This document shows positions 25,556 to 33,956 of a stretch of DNA of 64,000 nucleotides, piece after piece. The stretch's first letter is position 1. The number at the start of each line of letters is the position of its first letter. This stretch comes from Amycolatopsis sp. MtRt-6 (GTDB lineage: Bacteria > Actinomycetota > Actinomycetes > Mycobacteriales > Pseudonocardiaceae). The position numbers and the translations under genes are program-made. Where the stretch lies: the NCBI RefSeq assembly GCF_017308975.1, contig NZ_JADWPD010000011.1, positions 124,001-188,000 on the forward strand. Direction: 5' to 3'. The notes beneath the pieces were generated by a model. It did no database searches. It saw nothing but the letters and a program-made list of their open reading frames with translations, and was not told the DNA's origin.

Positions 25556-26491
25556 ATGCATCGCGTGGTGGCCCTCGTCCGGCCGGTGCAGTCGACGTTC
25601 GAGCTCGGCATCGCCGCCGAGGTGTTCGGCACCGCGCGGGCCGGGATCCCGCGGCACTACGAGTTCGAGGTGTGCGCCGAGACGCCGGGTCCGGTGCCGA
25701 CGACGGCCGGGTACGCGATGGCCGTGCCGCACGGCCTCGAGGCGCTGGAGACCGCGGACACCGTGCTCGTCCCGGGCTGGGCGTCGGTGGAGGCGCCGCT
25801 GCCCGCCCGCGTGCGGCGGGCGCTGCTCGCGGCGCACGCGCGTGGCGCACGGCTCGTCACGATCTGCTCGGGGGTCTTCGCGCTCGCCCGCACCGGGCTG
25901 TTGGACGGCCGCTCGGCGACGACGCACTGGGCGCGGGCCGCGCAGCTCCGGCGGGAGTTCCCGGAGGTCAGCGTGGAACCGGACGTCCTCTACGTCGACC
26001 ACGGCGACGTCGCCACGAGTGCCGGGGCCGGCGCCGGCTTCGATCTGTGCCTGCACCTCGTCCGGAAGGACCACGGAGCGGCGTACGCGGCCCTGCTCGC
26101 GCGGCACATGGTGCTGCCGCCGCACCGCGAAGGCGGGCAGGCGCAGTACGCGCCGCCGCCCGGCGCGGACGACGACCTCGACGGCCTCCTGGAGTGGGCC
26201 GGTGCCCGCCTCGGCACGCCGTTGCCGGTGGGTGAGCTGGCCGCGCGGCTCAACGTCTCCCCGCGCACGCTGGCCCGGCGCTTCGCCGACCGGCTCGGGA
26301 CGAGTCCGGGCGCGTGGCTGCTGGCCCGCCGGGTGGCGGCGGCGCGCACGCTGCTGGAGGAGACGGACCTGCCGGTGGAGGCGGTCGCGGCCCGCGTCGG
26401 CCTGGTCTCGGCGGTCAACCTGCGCCGCCGGTTCCGCGAGCGCGTGGGCACCACGCCGGGCGCTTACCGGCGGGCGTTCCGGGCTCCCTAG
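25556..26491 (+). CDS. GlxA-type AraC regulator with DJ-1/PfpI domain
   Basis: A 311-aa regulator with an N-terminal DJ-1/PfpI-like domain (VTICSGVFALARTGLLDG holds the nucleophile-elbow Cys) and a C-terminal AraC-type double helix-turn-helix (VGELAARLNVSPRTLARRF and VEAVAARVGLVSAVNLRRRF). TACATT at 25544-25549 precedes ATG 25556 by six bases, so the mRNA is probably leaderless. It is divergent from a small cupin gene, its most likely target. Its stop overlaps that of the XRE-cupin regulator by four bases, tail to tail. Confidence 0.88.
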   Translation: MHRVVALVRPVQSTFELGIAAEVFGTARAGIPRHYEFEVCAETPGPVPTTAGYAMAVPHGLEALETADTVLVPGWASVEAPLPARVRRALLAAHARGARLVTICSGVFALARTGLLDGRSATTHWARAAQLRREFPEVSVEPDVLYVDHGDVATSAGAGAGFDLCLHLVRKDHGAAYAALLARHMVLPPHREGGQAQYAPPPGADDDLDGLLEWAGARLGTPLPVGELAARLNVSPRTLARRFADRLGTSPGAWLLARRVAAARTLLEETDLPVEAVAARVGLVSAVNLRRRFRERVGTTPGAYRRAFRAP

Positions 26492-27051
26492 ATGTACTCG
26501 GAGATCTCGACGCCGTACGTCCCCGGCTCGAGGGCCTCGAAGATGTGCGGGACGTCGCCGGGGTAGCAGATGTAGTCCCCGGGCAGGAGCTCCTCCGGGT
26601 CGTCCATGACGCCGACGCGGGCCCGGCCCGCGCACAGCACGATGTGCTCGACCACGCCGGTCATGTGCGGGTCGGAGCGCCGGGGCGTGCCCGGCTCGCC
26701 GCGGACGACGTAGATGTCGCGGCGGGCGCCGGTGGGGCAGGCCGACAGCAGCGTGCACGCGTAGTCGGCGTGTTCGGCGAACACCGTCGGTCCCTTGCCC
26801 GCGCGGACCACCCGGACCTTCGGCCGCTCCGGTTCGACCAGCCGGGAAAAGGGTACGTCGAGGGCGACGCCGAGGGCCCACAGCGTCTCGACGCTCGGGT
26901 TGCCGGTGCCCGACTCGAGCTGCGAGAGCGTCGACTTGGCCAGGCCGGCGCGCCGAGCGACCTCGGTGAGGGACAGCCCCGCGCGGGTGCGTTCGCGGCG
27001 CAGGGAGGCCGCGATGATCTCCAGCGGTGCCCCGCCGGCTTCCTGGGACAT
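26488..27051 (-). CDS. XRE-cupin regulator of azlCD
   Basis: A 187-aa regulator: an N-terminal XRE helix-turn-helix (LTEVARRAGLAKSTLSQLE) joined to a C-terminal cupin (residues about 110-180) that likely senses an amino acid or related ligand. It is divergently transcribed from azlCD, and two matching palindromes GTTCG-N6-CGAAC lie between and at the starts. This is the usual arrangement for local repressors. ATG 27051 has GGAG upstream at good spacing; ATG 27066 in the same frame is an alternative. Confidence 0.87.
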   Translation of the reverse strand: MSQEAGGAPLEIIAASLRRERTRAGLSLTEVARRAGLAKSTLSQLESGTGNPSVETLWALGVALDVPFSRLVEPERPKVRVVRAGKGPTVFAEHADYACTLLSACPTGARRDIYVVRGEPGTPRRSDPHMTGVVEHIVLCAGRARVGVMDDPEELLPGDYICYPGDVPHIFEALEPGTYGVEISEYI

Positions 27052-27076
27052 ACCTGTTCGCTCCATCGGTCTTCTC

Positions 27077-27140
27077 GTTCGCCTTGACGAACACGGGGCT
27101 GTGCGTTCACTCTAGAACACATGCGTTCGATATGGCGAAC
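27077..27140. promoter_or_regulatory. Two palindromic operators between the XRE-cupin gene and azlC
   Basis: GTTCG-N6-CGAAC occurs twice, at 27077-27092 and 27125-27140, with centres 48 bp apart. The first lies upstream of the regulator start; the second overlaps the first codons of azlC. Two identical 16-bp palindromes flanking a divergent promoter fit binding of the XRE-cupin dimer and control of both genes. Confidence 0.7.
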
Positions 27141-27813
27141 ACTCGATCGTGGCCTCGCCCGTGACATCGGCCTGGTCTGTCTCGCCGATTGTCTCGTGGG
27201 GGTCTCCTACGGCGCCATCGCGGTGAGCTCGGGCTTCCCGCTGTGGCTGCCGATGCTGATGTCGGTGCTGGTCTTCGCGGGAGCGTCCCAGTTCATGTTC
27301 ATCGGCATCGTGGCGGCGGGCGGCAACCCGTTCGCGGCCGTGCTGGCCGGGCTGCTGGCCAACGCCCGCCACCTGCCCTTCGGCTTCGCGATCGGCGACG
27401 TCCTGGGCAAGCGGTGGGCGGCCCGGCTCGCGGGCAGCCACCTGATGATCGACGAATCGGTGGCGTTCGCGCTGGCCCAGCAGGAGGCACACCGCCGCCG
27501 CGCGGCCTACTGGGCGTGCGGGATCGGCCTGTTCGCCTGCTGGAACCTCGGCGTGGTCGCCGGCGCGTTCGCCGGGACGGCGATCAGCGACACGGACGCG
27601 TTCGGCCTGGACGCGGCGTTCCCGGCGGTCCTGCTGGCGCTGGTGCTGCCGTCGCTGCGCGACAAGGCGGCCCGGCTGCCGGTGCTGATCGGGGTGCTGG
27701 TCGCGCTGGCCGCGACGCCGTTCCTGCCGGCCGGGCTGCCGGTGCTGCTGGCGCTGGCGGGCGTGCTGGCCGGGGTGTTCGCGAAGGAGCCGGAACCGGC
27801 GGAGGCGCGCTGA
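27121..27813 (+). CDS. azlC: AzlC-type branched-chain amino acid exporter, large subunit
   Basis: A 230-aa integral membrane protein of the AzlC/YgaZ family. Landmarks are DCLVGVSYGAIAVSSGFP near the start, FAGASQFMFIGIVAAGGNP and LANARHLPFGFAIGD. AzlC works with AzlD to export branched-chain amino acids or analogues. ATG 27121 lies inside the second operator; a later start is possible but would shorten the first helix. Its stop overlaps the azlD start (TGATG). Confidence 0.88.
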   Translation: MRSIWRTLDRGLARDIGLVCLADCLVGVSYGAIAVSSGFPLWLPMLMSVLVFAGASQFMFIGIVAAGGNPFAAVLAGLLANARHLPFGFAIGDVLGKRWAARLAGSHLMIDESVAFALAQQEAHRRRAAYWACGIGLFACWNLGVVAGAFAGTAISDTDAFGLDAAFPAVLLALVLPSLRDKAARLPVLIGVLVALAATPFLPAGLPVLLALAGVLAGVFAKEPEPAEAR

Positions 27814-28133
27814 TGGACGGGACGGAACTGCTGGTCGCCACGGCGGTGCTGGCGCTCGGGACGTTCGCGTTCCGGTTCGCGGGGCCGGCGTTGCGCAGCC
27901 GGGTGAAGCCGACACCGAAGGCGGAGCGGCTGATGGCGCTGGCGGCGGTGGTGCTGCTGGCGGCGCTGGTCGCGGTGAGCGCGCTGACCGAGGGGCACGG
28001 GTTCGCGGGGATCGCCCGGCCGGCCGGGGTCCTGGTCGCCGGGGTGCTGGCCTGGCGGAAGGCCCCGTTCGCGCTGGTGGTCGTCGCGGCCGCGGCGACG
28101 GCGGCGCTGCTGAGGCTGGCCGGCGTCCCCTGA
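27813..28133 (+). CDS. azlD: AzlD-type amino acid exporter, small subunit
   Basis: A 106-aa hydrophobic protein with about four membrane helices and the family's FRFAGPAL motif near residue 23. It is translationally coupled to azlC (TGATG), as is usual for the two-subunit exporter. Expression should follow azlC under the XRE-cupin regulator. Confidence 0.85.
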   Translation: MDGTELLVATAVLALGTFAFRFAGPALRSRVKPTPKAERLMALAAVVLLAALVAVSALTEGHGFAGIARPAGVLVAGVLAWRKAPFALVVVAAAATAALLRLAGVP

Positions 28134-28167
28134 CGGCCCGCGCCCGGCTCGGCTTGACGTGCGGAAA

Positions 28168-28230
28168 GGGGCATTACGCGTGATCGGAGGGGCATCATGC
28201 GTGATCAGGCGGGCATCACGCGTGATCGGA
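28168..28230. repeat. Array of three 21-nt CGTGATC repeats
   Basis: Three copies of a unit with consensus GGGCATYAYGCGTGATCRG follow one another with a period of 21-22 nt, in the gap between azlD and pdxT. The core matches the arrays at 11341 and 50661. The gap also holds the pdxT promoter region downstream. Confidence 0.7.
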
Positions 28231-28302
28231 GGGGTTCTGACCTGCCGGTAAGCTGCCTGGCCGGTACGTCTAGGCTGGTGGGAAGGTCTTTCGGGAGGTC
28301 GG

Positions 28303-28920
28303 GTGTCGTCGGAACCACTCATCGGGGTGCTCGCCATGCAGGGTGCCGTGCGCGAGCACGTCGCCATGCTGGCCGAAGCCGGCGCGCGGGCCGTGCCGGT
28401 GCGGCGCGCCGCTGAGCTGTCCGAAGTGGACGGTCTGGTGCTGCCCGGTGGCGAGTCCACCACCATGTCGCGGCTGCTGGAGAGCTTCGAACTGCTGGAA
28501 CCCCTCAAAGCGCGGATCGCCGGCGGGCTGCCCGCCTTCGGCTCCTGCGCCGGGATGATCCTGCTCGCCCGGCAGACCCTCGACGGGCGGCCCGACCAGC
28601 AGCAGCTCGGCGGGCTCGACGTCGTCGTCCGGCGGAACGCCTTCGGCAGGCAGGTCGACTCCTTCGAGGCCGACCTGGACTTCGCCGGGGTCGACGGACC
28701 GGTGCACGCCGTCTTCATCCGCGCTCCCTGGGTCGAGAAGGCCGGTGACGGCGTCGAGGTGCTGGCCACCGTCAGCGGCGTGCCCGGCGTCGGGGAGGAC
28801 ACCGCTAGGATCGTCGCGGTCCGGCAAGGGGCGGTGCTGGCGACCGCGTTCCACCCGGAACTCACGCCCGACGTGCGGGTGCACCGGCTGTTCGTCGACC
28901 TCGTGCGAAAGGCTGCCTGA
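28303..28920 (+). CDS. pdxT: Pyridoxal 5'-phosphate synthase glutaminase subunit PdxT
   Basis: Glutaminase that feeds ammonia to PdxS for PLP synthesis. The 205-aa class I amidotransferase has [12 protein letters not shown], the nucleophile Cys82 in GSCAGMIL, and the His184/Glu186 pair in [12 protein letters not shown] 28303 follows GGGAGG. It lies directly before yebC, as in M. tuberculosis, but here it is separated from pdxS by about 11 kb of unrelated genes. Confidence 0.95.
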   Translation: MSSEPLIGVLAMQGAVREHVAMLAEAGARAVPVRRAAELSEVDGLVLPGGESTTMSRLLESFELLEPLKARIAGGLPAFGSCAGMILLARQTLDGRPDQQQLGGLDVVVRRNAFGRQVDSFEADLDFAGVDGPVHAVFIRAPWVEKAGDGVEVLATVSGVPGVGEDTARIVAVRQGAVLATAFHPELTPDVRVHRLFVDLVRKAA

Positions 28921-28961
28921 GACGCGGTGCCCGGCCGGGGTACGGAACAGATGGAGGAGAG

Positions 28962-29717
28962 ATGAGCGGCCACTCCAAGTGGGCCACCACGAAACACAAG
29001 AAGGCCAACCTCGACGCGAAGCGCGGCAAGCTCTTCGCGCGGTTGATCAAGAACATCGAGGTGGCCGCCCGCACGGGCACCGGTGGTGGCGACCCGGACG
29101 GCAACCCCACGCTCTACGACGCCATCCAGAAGGCGAAGAAGAACTCGGTCCCGCAGGACAACATCGAGCGCGCCCGCAAGCGCGGCGCCGGTGAAGAGGC
29201 CGGTGGCGCCGACTGGCAGACCATCACCTACGAGGGCTACGGCCCGAACGGCGTCGCCGTCCTGATCGAGTGCCTCACCGACAACCGCAACCGCGCGGCG
29301 TCGGAGGTCCGCACCGCGCTGACCCGCAACGGCGGCTCGCTCGCCGACCCCGGCTCGGTGGCCTACCTGTTCAACCGCAAGGGCGTCGTGCTGATGCCCA
29401 AGGGCGACGCGGCCGAGGACGACGTCCTCATGGCGGTCCTCGACGCCGGTGCCGAAGAGGTCAACGACCTCGGCGAGAGCTTCGAAATCGTGTCCGAGGC
29501 GACCGACCTGGTGCCGGTCCGCAAGGCGCTGCAGGACGCCGGCTTCGAATACGAGTCGGCCGACCTGACGTTCCTGCCCTCGGTGAGCGTCCCGCTCGAC
29601 GCCGACGGCGCGAAGAAGGTCTTCAAGCTCATCGACGCCCTCGAAGACTGCGACGACGTCCAGAACGTCTTCGCCAACTTCGACGTCTCCGACGAGGTGC
29701 TCGCCGAAGTCGGCTGA
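28962..29717 (+). CDS. YebC/PmpR-family protein
   Basis: A 251-aa member of the YebC/TACO1 family, known as DNA-binding regulators and, more recently, as translation factors for proline stretches. It begins [20 protein letters not shown] and has the acidic C-terminal domain. ATG 28962 follows GGAGGAGAG. It sits between pdxT and ruvC, its usual actinobacterial place. The last 60 nt are partly duplicated just downstream (see 29658-29788). Confidence 0.95.
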   Translation: MSGHSKWATTKHKKANLDAKRGKLFARLIKNIEVAARTGTGGGDPDGNPTLYDAIQKAKKNSVPQDNIERARKRGAGEEAGGADWQTITYEGYGPNGVAVLIECLTDNRNRAASEVRTALTRNGGSLADPGSVAYLFNRKGVVLMPKGDAAEDDVLMAVLDAGAEEVNDLGESFEIVSEATDLVPVRKALQDAGFEYESADLTFLPSVSVPLDADGAKKVFKLIDALEDCDDVQNVFANFDVSDEVLAEVG

Positions 29718-29788
29718 CGGGGTCCAGAACGTCTTCGCACTGCGTAGCATTCCACGTCTCCGACGAGGTGCTCGCCGAAGTCGGCTGA
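29658..29788 (+). repeat. Tandem partial duplication of the yebC 3' end
   Basis: The last 60 nt of yebC (29658-29717) recur at 29722-29788. GTCCAGAACGTCTTCGC is identical in both copies, and from ACGTCTCCGACGAGG on they are identical through the stop codon. Between the shared blocks copy 1 has 9 nt and copy 2 has 15 unrelated nt. The second copy is not in frame with any plausible start, so it is not translated as such. Confidence 0.9.
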
Positions 29789-29826
29789 GTTTTGCTGCGC
29801 CGTTTCCCTTGCGCCGCAACGCTTTC

Positions 29827-29858
29827 GTGCCCGGGCCGGAAATTTCCGGCCCGGGCAC
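29827..29858 (+). terminator. Terminator after yebC
   Basis: A 32-nt perfect palindrome (16-bp arms, GTGCCCGGGCCGGAAA with its complement) lies 38 bp after the duplicated yebC end. It can fold into a stable stem on either strand. Confidence 0.75.
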
Positions 29859-29894
29859 TGGGCTGTGGCGGGCCCGTCAGGCAGAATGTGCGCC

Positions 29895-30437
29895 GTGACC
29901 TCGACGACCCCCGCCGCAGCCGCCGACATCACCGCCGAACTCTCCGCGGAAGAACTGCGCCTCATCGAATGGATCGAGGGGCAGGCGAAGGAACGCGGCA
30001 ACGCCGTCATCAACGTCGCCTCCGACGACGAAGGCGCCGGCTACTCCTTCACCGCTTGCGCGTGGGCGCTGCACAACGTGCCCGAGGCGGTCGTGGTCGG
30101 GCTGCCCGGCCAGATGGGGCAGGTGCTGCTCGACGCCTACGTCGACCGCGCCGCCAACGGCGAGATCTTCGAGGTCGGCAAGCGCTACGACGACTTCTTC
30201 GAGGGCGTCCCGGTGGTGCTCGAGCGCGTCAACAAGGGCCACTACCCGGAGTACTTCGGCACCGCGTTCCTGATCTACCCGGACGGCGACTTCCCGGCCC
30301 TGCAGCTGATCGTCGCGACGCCGGAGGGCAAGTTCCCCTGGCACCCGGACGCACCCGAGGGCTTCGACCGGTGGCAGCCGGTGCTGACCGAAAGCGGTGA
30401 CCCCGAGAGCTGGACCCCCGGGGTCGACGGCCCCTAA
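29895..30437 (+). CDS. DUF4262-domain protein
   Basis: A 180-aa cytoplasmic protein matching DUF4262, found widely in actinobacteria and of unknown function. Visible landmarks are FTACAWALHNVPEAVVVGLP and YFGTAFLIYPDGDFPALQL. GTG 29895 is favoured because CAGAAT (29882-29887) lies seven bases upstream, as in leaderless genes; ATG 29886 is a three-codon-longer alternative. Its stop overlaps that of the convergent cupin gene. Confidence 0.75.
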   Translation: MTSTTPAAAADITAELSAEELRLIEWIEGQAKERGNAVINVASDDEGAGYSFTACAWALHNVPEAVVVGLPGQMGQVLLDAYVDRAANGEIFEVGKRYDDFFEGVPVVLERVNKGHYPEYFGTAFLIYPDGDFPALQLIVATPEGKFPWHPDAPEGFDRWQPVLTESGDPESWTPGVDGP

Positions 30438-30886
30438 CGCGGTTCCTGGAACTTCCGCAGGTCGGCGGCCGCTTCCGGGTACCGCAGCGCCAGCTCGGCG
30501 GCAGGCGCGAACTCCACGCAGTCGTCGGTGTAGGGCGGCACGACGATCGTGCCCAGCAGGCTCCACTCGCCCCGCGTCACCGTCGCCTGCCAGGTCCCCG
30601 CGGGCACCACGACCTGCGGCCGTTCCCCGGCGGCGACGTCGGTGCCCAGCACCGGCCGCGCCACCGAGCCGTCCGGGTGCAGCAGCAGCATCTCCGCCGG
30701 CGCGCCCGCGTGGTGGACGTACACCTCGACGCGGTCCAGCCGGTGCGGCGCGGAGAACTCCGGCGCGACGAGCAGGTAGTAGATCGCGGATCCGTCGGGT
30801 GAACGCCAGCTCTGCGCCCACCGCCCGCCTTCGACGGGAAGCGGCTGAAGACCCAGGTGGGTGACGAAATCCGACGGCTGCGGCAT
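30434..30886 (-). CDS. Cupin-superfamily protein (DUF985 type)
   Basis: A 150-aa predicted cupin of the DUF985 group, with [40 protein letters not shown] and [20 protein letters not shown] in order. The family is probably a small-molecule-binding barrel; no enzyme role is established that I know of. Start 30886 is seven bases after a CAGGAT box; ATG 30895 is an alternative. It is convergent with the DUF4262 gene and divergent from ruvC. Confidence 0.78.
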   Translation of the reverse strand: MPQPSDFVTHLGLQPLPVEGGRWAQSWRSPDGSAIYYLLVAPEFSAPHRLDRVEVYVHHAGAPAEMLLLHPDGSVARPVLGTDVAAGERPQVVVPAGTWQATVTRGEWSLLGTIVVPPYTDDCVEFAPAAELALRYPEAAADLRKFQEPR

Positions 30887-30959
30887 GTCCTCCATCCTGC
30901 CGCAGACGCGCCCAGTAGCCTGCAAGCTCGAACTGATGTTCGCGGCGGGAGGAATGCGG

Positions 30960-31544
30960 GTGCGGGTGCTCGGGGTCGACCCCGGTCTGACCAGGTGCGG
31001 CCTGGGGGTGGTCGACGGCGGCAAGGGCCGGGCCGTCCGCTGCGTCGCCGTCGACGTCGTGCGGACGCCGGCGGACGCCGACCTGGCGCACCGGCTGCTC
31101 GGCATCTCCGACGAGGTCGAGCGCTGGATGGACCGGTACAAGCCGGCCGCGGTGGCGGTCGAGCGGGTCTTCGCCCAGCACAACGTCCGCACCGCGATGG
31201 GGACCGCGCAGGCCGGCGGGGTGGTCGCGCTCGCCGCCGCGCGCCGCGGGCTGCCCGTCGTCTTCCACACGCCGAGCGAAGTCAAGGCCGCCGTCAGCGG
31301 CTCGGGCCGGGCGGACAAGGCGCAGGTCACCGCCATGGTGATGCGCCTGCTCAACCTCGAGGTCGCGCCGAAGCCCGCGGACGCCGCCGACGCGCTCGCC
31401 CTCGCCATCTGCCACCTCTGGCGGGAGCCGATGCGGGCCCGGCTCGCCGAAGCCGAAGCCCGCGCGGCCGAAATGGCCCGCACGCATAAAGCCCGCCTCG
31501 CCGCGGCGGCGAAACAAGTCAAGAACCCAGGAGCAGCACGATGA
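30960..31544 (+). CDS. ruvC: Holliday junction endonuclease RuvC
   Basis: Cuts Holliday junctions during recombination together with RuvAB. The 194-aa protein has the RNase H-fold catalytic acids D7 (VLGVDPG), E68 ([10 protein letters not shown]), D141 and D144 ([12 protein letters not shown]). Upstream ATG codons at 30936 and 30954 are in frame, but GTG 30960 has GGGAGG at 30947-30952 with the right spacing and gives the standard RuvC start. Its stop overlaps the ruvA start (ATGA). Confidence 0.94.
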   Translation: MRVLGVDPGLTRCGLGVVDGGKGRAVRCVAVDVVRTPADADLAHRLLGISDEVERWMDRYKPAAVAVERVFAQHNVRTAMGTAQAGGVVALAAARRGLPVVFHTPSEVKAAVSGSGRADKAQVTAMVMRLLNLEVAPKPADAADALALAICHLWREPMRARLAEAEARAAEMARTHKARLAAAAKQVKNPGAAR

Positions 31545-32137
31545 TCTCGTCGGTACGCGGAGAAGTCCTCTCGGTCGGTCTCGACCACGTCGTGGTCGAG
31601 GTCGGCGGGGTCGGCTTCGCCGTGCAGGCCACCCCGGCGACCCTGGCCACCCTGCGCCGCGGCGAAGAGGCCCGGCTGCACACCGCGCTGGTCGTGCGCG
31701 AGGACTCGCTGACGTTGTTCGGCTTCGCCGACGCCGACGCGCGCGAGCTGTTCGGGCTGCTGCAGACGGTCTCCGGCATCGGGCCGCGGCTCGCGCTGGC
31801 CACCCTCGCCGTGCTCGACCCCGACAAGCTGCGGGCCGCGCTGGTGGAAGGCAACATCACCGTGCTCACCTCGGTGCCCGGCATCGGCCGCAAGGGCGCC
31901 GAACGGCTCACCCTCGAACTGCGCGACAAGGTCACCGCGCTCGGTGGCGCCGGCGACGCGCCCGCCGTCACCGCGCCGGGCGCGCTGCGGGCCGAGGTTG
32001 TCGAGGCCCTCGCCGGGCTCGGCTTCCCGGCCAAGCAGGCCGAGCAGGCCGTGGACAAGGTCCTCGCCGACGGTGACGGCCACACCACGTCCAGCGTGCT
32101 GCGCGCCGCGCTGGCCACCCTCGGCCGGAAGCGGTAG
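31541..32137 (+). CDS. ruvA: Holliday junction-binding protein RuvA
   Basis: Tetrameric junction-binding subunit of the branch-migration motor. The 198-aa protein has an N-terminal OB fold ([13 protein letters not shown]), two helix-hairpin-helix motifs ([13 protein letters not shown] and [14 protein letters not shown]) and the C-terminal domain that contacts RuvB. ATG 31541 overlaps the ruvC stop. Confidence 0.95.
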   Translation: MISSVRGEVLSVGLDHVVVEVGGVGFAVQATPATLATLRRGEEARLHTALVVREDSLTLFGFADADARELFGLLQTVSGIGPRLALATLAVLDPDKLRAALVEGNITVLTSVPGIGRKGAERLTLELRDKVTALGGAGDAPAVTAPGALRAEVVEALAGLGFPAKQAEQAVDKVLADGDGHTTSSVLRAALATLGRKR

Positions 32138-32145
32138 GCCCGGCC

Positions 32146-33213
32146 GTGGAGTATGAGGCGGTGGACGAGGAAGAGGCCCTCTCGGCGTGGGCCCAGACCG
32201 GCGAGGAGAACGTCGAGGGCACCCTGCGCCCGCGCAAGCTCGACGAGTTCGTCGGCCAGCCGCGCGTGCGCGAGCAGCTGGAGCTGGTGCTGGAGAGCGC
32301 GCGCCGCCGTGGCGTGCCGCCCGACCACGTCCTGCTGTCCGGCCCGCCCGGGCTCGGCAAGACGTCCATGGCGATGATCGTCGCCGCCGAGCTGGGCGCG
32401 GCCATCCGGATCACCTCCGGCCCGGCCCTGGAACGCGCCGGCGACCTCGCCGCGATGCTGTCCAACCTCGCGCCCGGCGACGTCCTGTTCATCGACGAGA
32501 TCCACCGGATCGCCCGGCCCGCGGAAGAGATGCTCTACCTGGCGATGGAGGACTTCCGGGTCGACGTCGTCGTCGGCAAGGGCCCGGGCGCCACCAGCAT
32601 CCCCCTCGAGATCGCGCCGTTCACGCTGGTCGGGGCCACCACCCGGTCCGGCTCGCTGACCGGCCCGCTGCGCGACCGGTTCGGCTTCACCGGCCAGATG
32701 GAGTTCTACACCGATGCCGAGCTGGAGCTGGTCGTCCGCCGCGCCGCGACGATCCTCGACATCCCGATCGACCGCGACGGCTGCGCCGAGATCGCCCGCC
32801 GCTCGCGCGGCACGCCCCGGATCGCGAACCGGCTGCTGCGGCGCGTCCGCGACTACGCCGAGGTCCGCGCCGACGGCAAGGTGACCCGCGAGGTCGCCCG
32901 CGCCGCGCTGGCCGTCTACGACGTCGACGAGCTCGGTCTCGACCGCCTCGACCGGGCCGTGCTGACCGCGCTGACCAGGTCGTTCGGGGGCGGGCCCGTG
33001 GGCATCTCGACACTGGCGGTGGCCGTGGGGGAGGAGGCGACCACCGTGGAAGAGGTCTGCGAGCCGTACCTCGTGCGCGCCGGTATGCTCGCCCGCACCC
33101 CGCGTGGGCGCGTCGCTACCGCGGCCGCGTGGGAACACCTCGGCATGGTGCCGCCCGCGGACCTCCCGGGGCGCCCGGACCAGGGCGGGCCGTCGCTGTT
33201 CGAGCAGGACTGA
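32146..33213 (+). CDS. ruvB: Holliday junction branch-migration ATPase RuvB
   Basis: Hexameric AAA+ motor of RuvABC. The 355-aa protein has Walker [10 protein letters not shown], Walker [10 protein letters not shown], the sensor GATTRSG with arginine finger in LRDRFGF, and a C-terminal winged-helix domain. GTG 32146 lies eight bases after the ruvA stop, completing the ruvCAB operon. Confidence 0.96.
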   Translation: MEYEAVDEEEALSAWAQTGEENVEGTLRPRKLDEFVGQPRVREQLELVLESARRRGVPPDHVLLSGPPGLGKTSMAMIVAAELGAAIRITSGPALERAGDLAAMLSNLAPGDVLFIDEIHRIARPAEEMLYLAMEDFRVDVVVGKGPGATSIPLEIAPFTLVGATTRSGSLTGPLRDRFGFTGQMEFYTDAELELVVRRAATILDIPIDRDGCAEIARRSRGTPRIANRLLRRVRDYAEVRADGKVTREVARAALAVYDVDELGLDRLDRAVLTALTRSFGGGPVGISTLAVAVGEEATTVEEVCEPYLVRAGMLARTPRGRVATAAAWEHLGMVPPADLPGRPDQGGPSLFEQD

Positions 33214-33333
33214 GCGGCCCGTACCGGCGGGTGGGTGCTGGCGTCCGCGCTGGTACCTGGCACACTTGACCGGAGCACATACCCAAAAACCGGACATTTC
33301 GGCAGGGCCCGGGTGTCCGTCGAACGGAGAATC

Positions 33334-33738
33334 ATGCAACAGCTATTGCTGCCCCTGCTGCTCGTGCTCGTCCTCGCCGTGCCGCTGGTGATGAGCACGC
33401 GTAAGCAGAAGAAGCAGCAGGCCGCGCAGCAGGAACTGCAGAGCAGCCTGGCGCCCGGTGACCGCGTGATGACCACGTCCGGTCTCTACGGCACCGTCGC
33501 CGACGCCTCCGGTGACACCACGATCGACATCGAGATCGCGCCCGGTGTCGTCACCACCTGGCTGCGGCTGGCCGTCCGCGAGAAGGTCGAGCCCGTCGTC
33601 GAGACCGACGAGGACTCCGCCGACGAGGTCGAGGAGACCGTCGAGGAGCCGAAGGCCGTCGAGGCGGCCTCCGTCAAGGACAGCGAGCCGCAGACCACCG
33701 CGCAGGTGGCGCCGCCGCTGGAGCACGGCAAGAAGTAA
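33334..33738 (+). CDS. yajC: Preprotein translocase subunit YajC
   Basis: Small SecDF-associated membrane protein. The 134-aa product has one N-terminal helix (LLLPLLLVLVLAVPLVM), then RKQKKQQAAQQ and the conserved GDRVMTTSGLYGTV. The acidic C-terminal tail is longer than in E. coli YajC, as is usual in actinobacteria. ATG 33334 follows GGAGA. It lies upstream of secDF, its usual partners. Confidence 0.92.
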   Translation: MQQLLLPLLLVLVLAVPLVMSTRKQKKQQAAQQELQSSLAPGDRVMTTSGLYGTVADASGDTTIDIEIAPGVVTTWLRLAVREKVEPVVETDEDSADEVEETVEEPKAVEAASVKDSEPQTTAQVAPPLEHGKK

Positions 33739-33807
33739 GCCCCCGCGGCACTCCTGGGCGGGGCCGGGAATCCCGACGAAAGTCGGTACGGCCTCGCACG
33801 CCGGGCT

Positions 33808-33841
33808 CACGCAGCACCGAGTAGTGTCTCGGTGCTGCGTG
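33808..33841 (+). terminator. Hairpin between yajC and secD
   Basis: A 14-bp perfect stem (33808-33821 with 33828-33841) with a 6-nt loop sits in the 218-bp gap. It could end the yajC transcript or attenuate read-through into secD. Confidence 0.6.
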
Positions 33842-33956
33842 CGTGTCCGCCGTCATACCCGTGCCCGGGGGTGAATCGCACACAGTCCCTCCCGGTAACC
33901 CTCCGGGCGGGCACCGCAACGTTGGGGTCCACCCCGTCCGAGGAGACCGAAGCACC

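Noticed and set aside
29722-29788. A second small gene after yebC
   Set aside because: It is a partial copy of the yebC 3' end without a start codon in a sensible frame.
30861-30959. Longer RuvC starts at 30861, 30936 or 30954
   Set aside because: GTG 30960 has GGGAGG at ideal distance and gives the standard VRVLGVDPG start; the longer frames overlap the divergent cupin gene or have no usable ribosome site.
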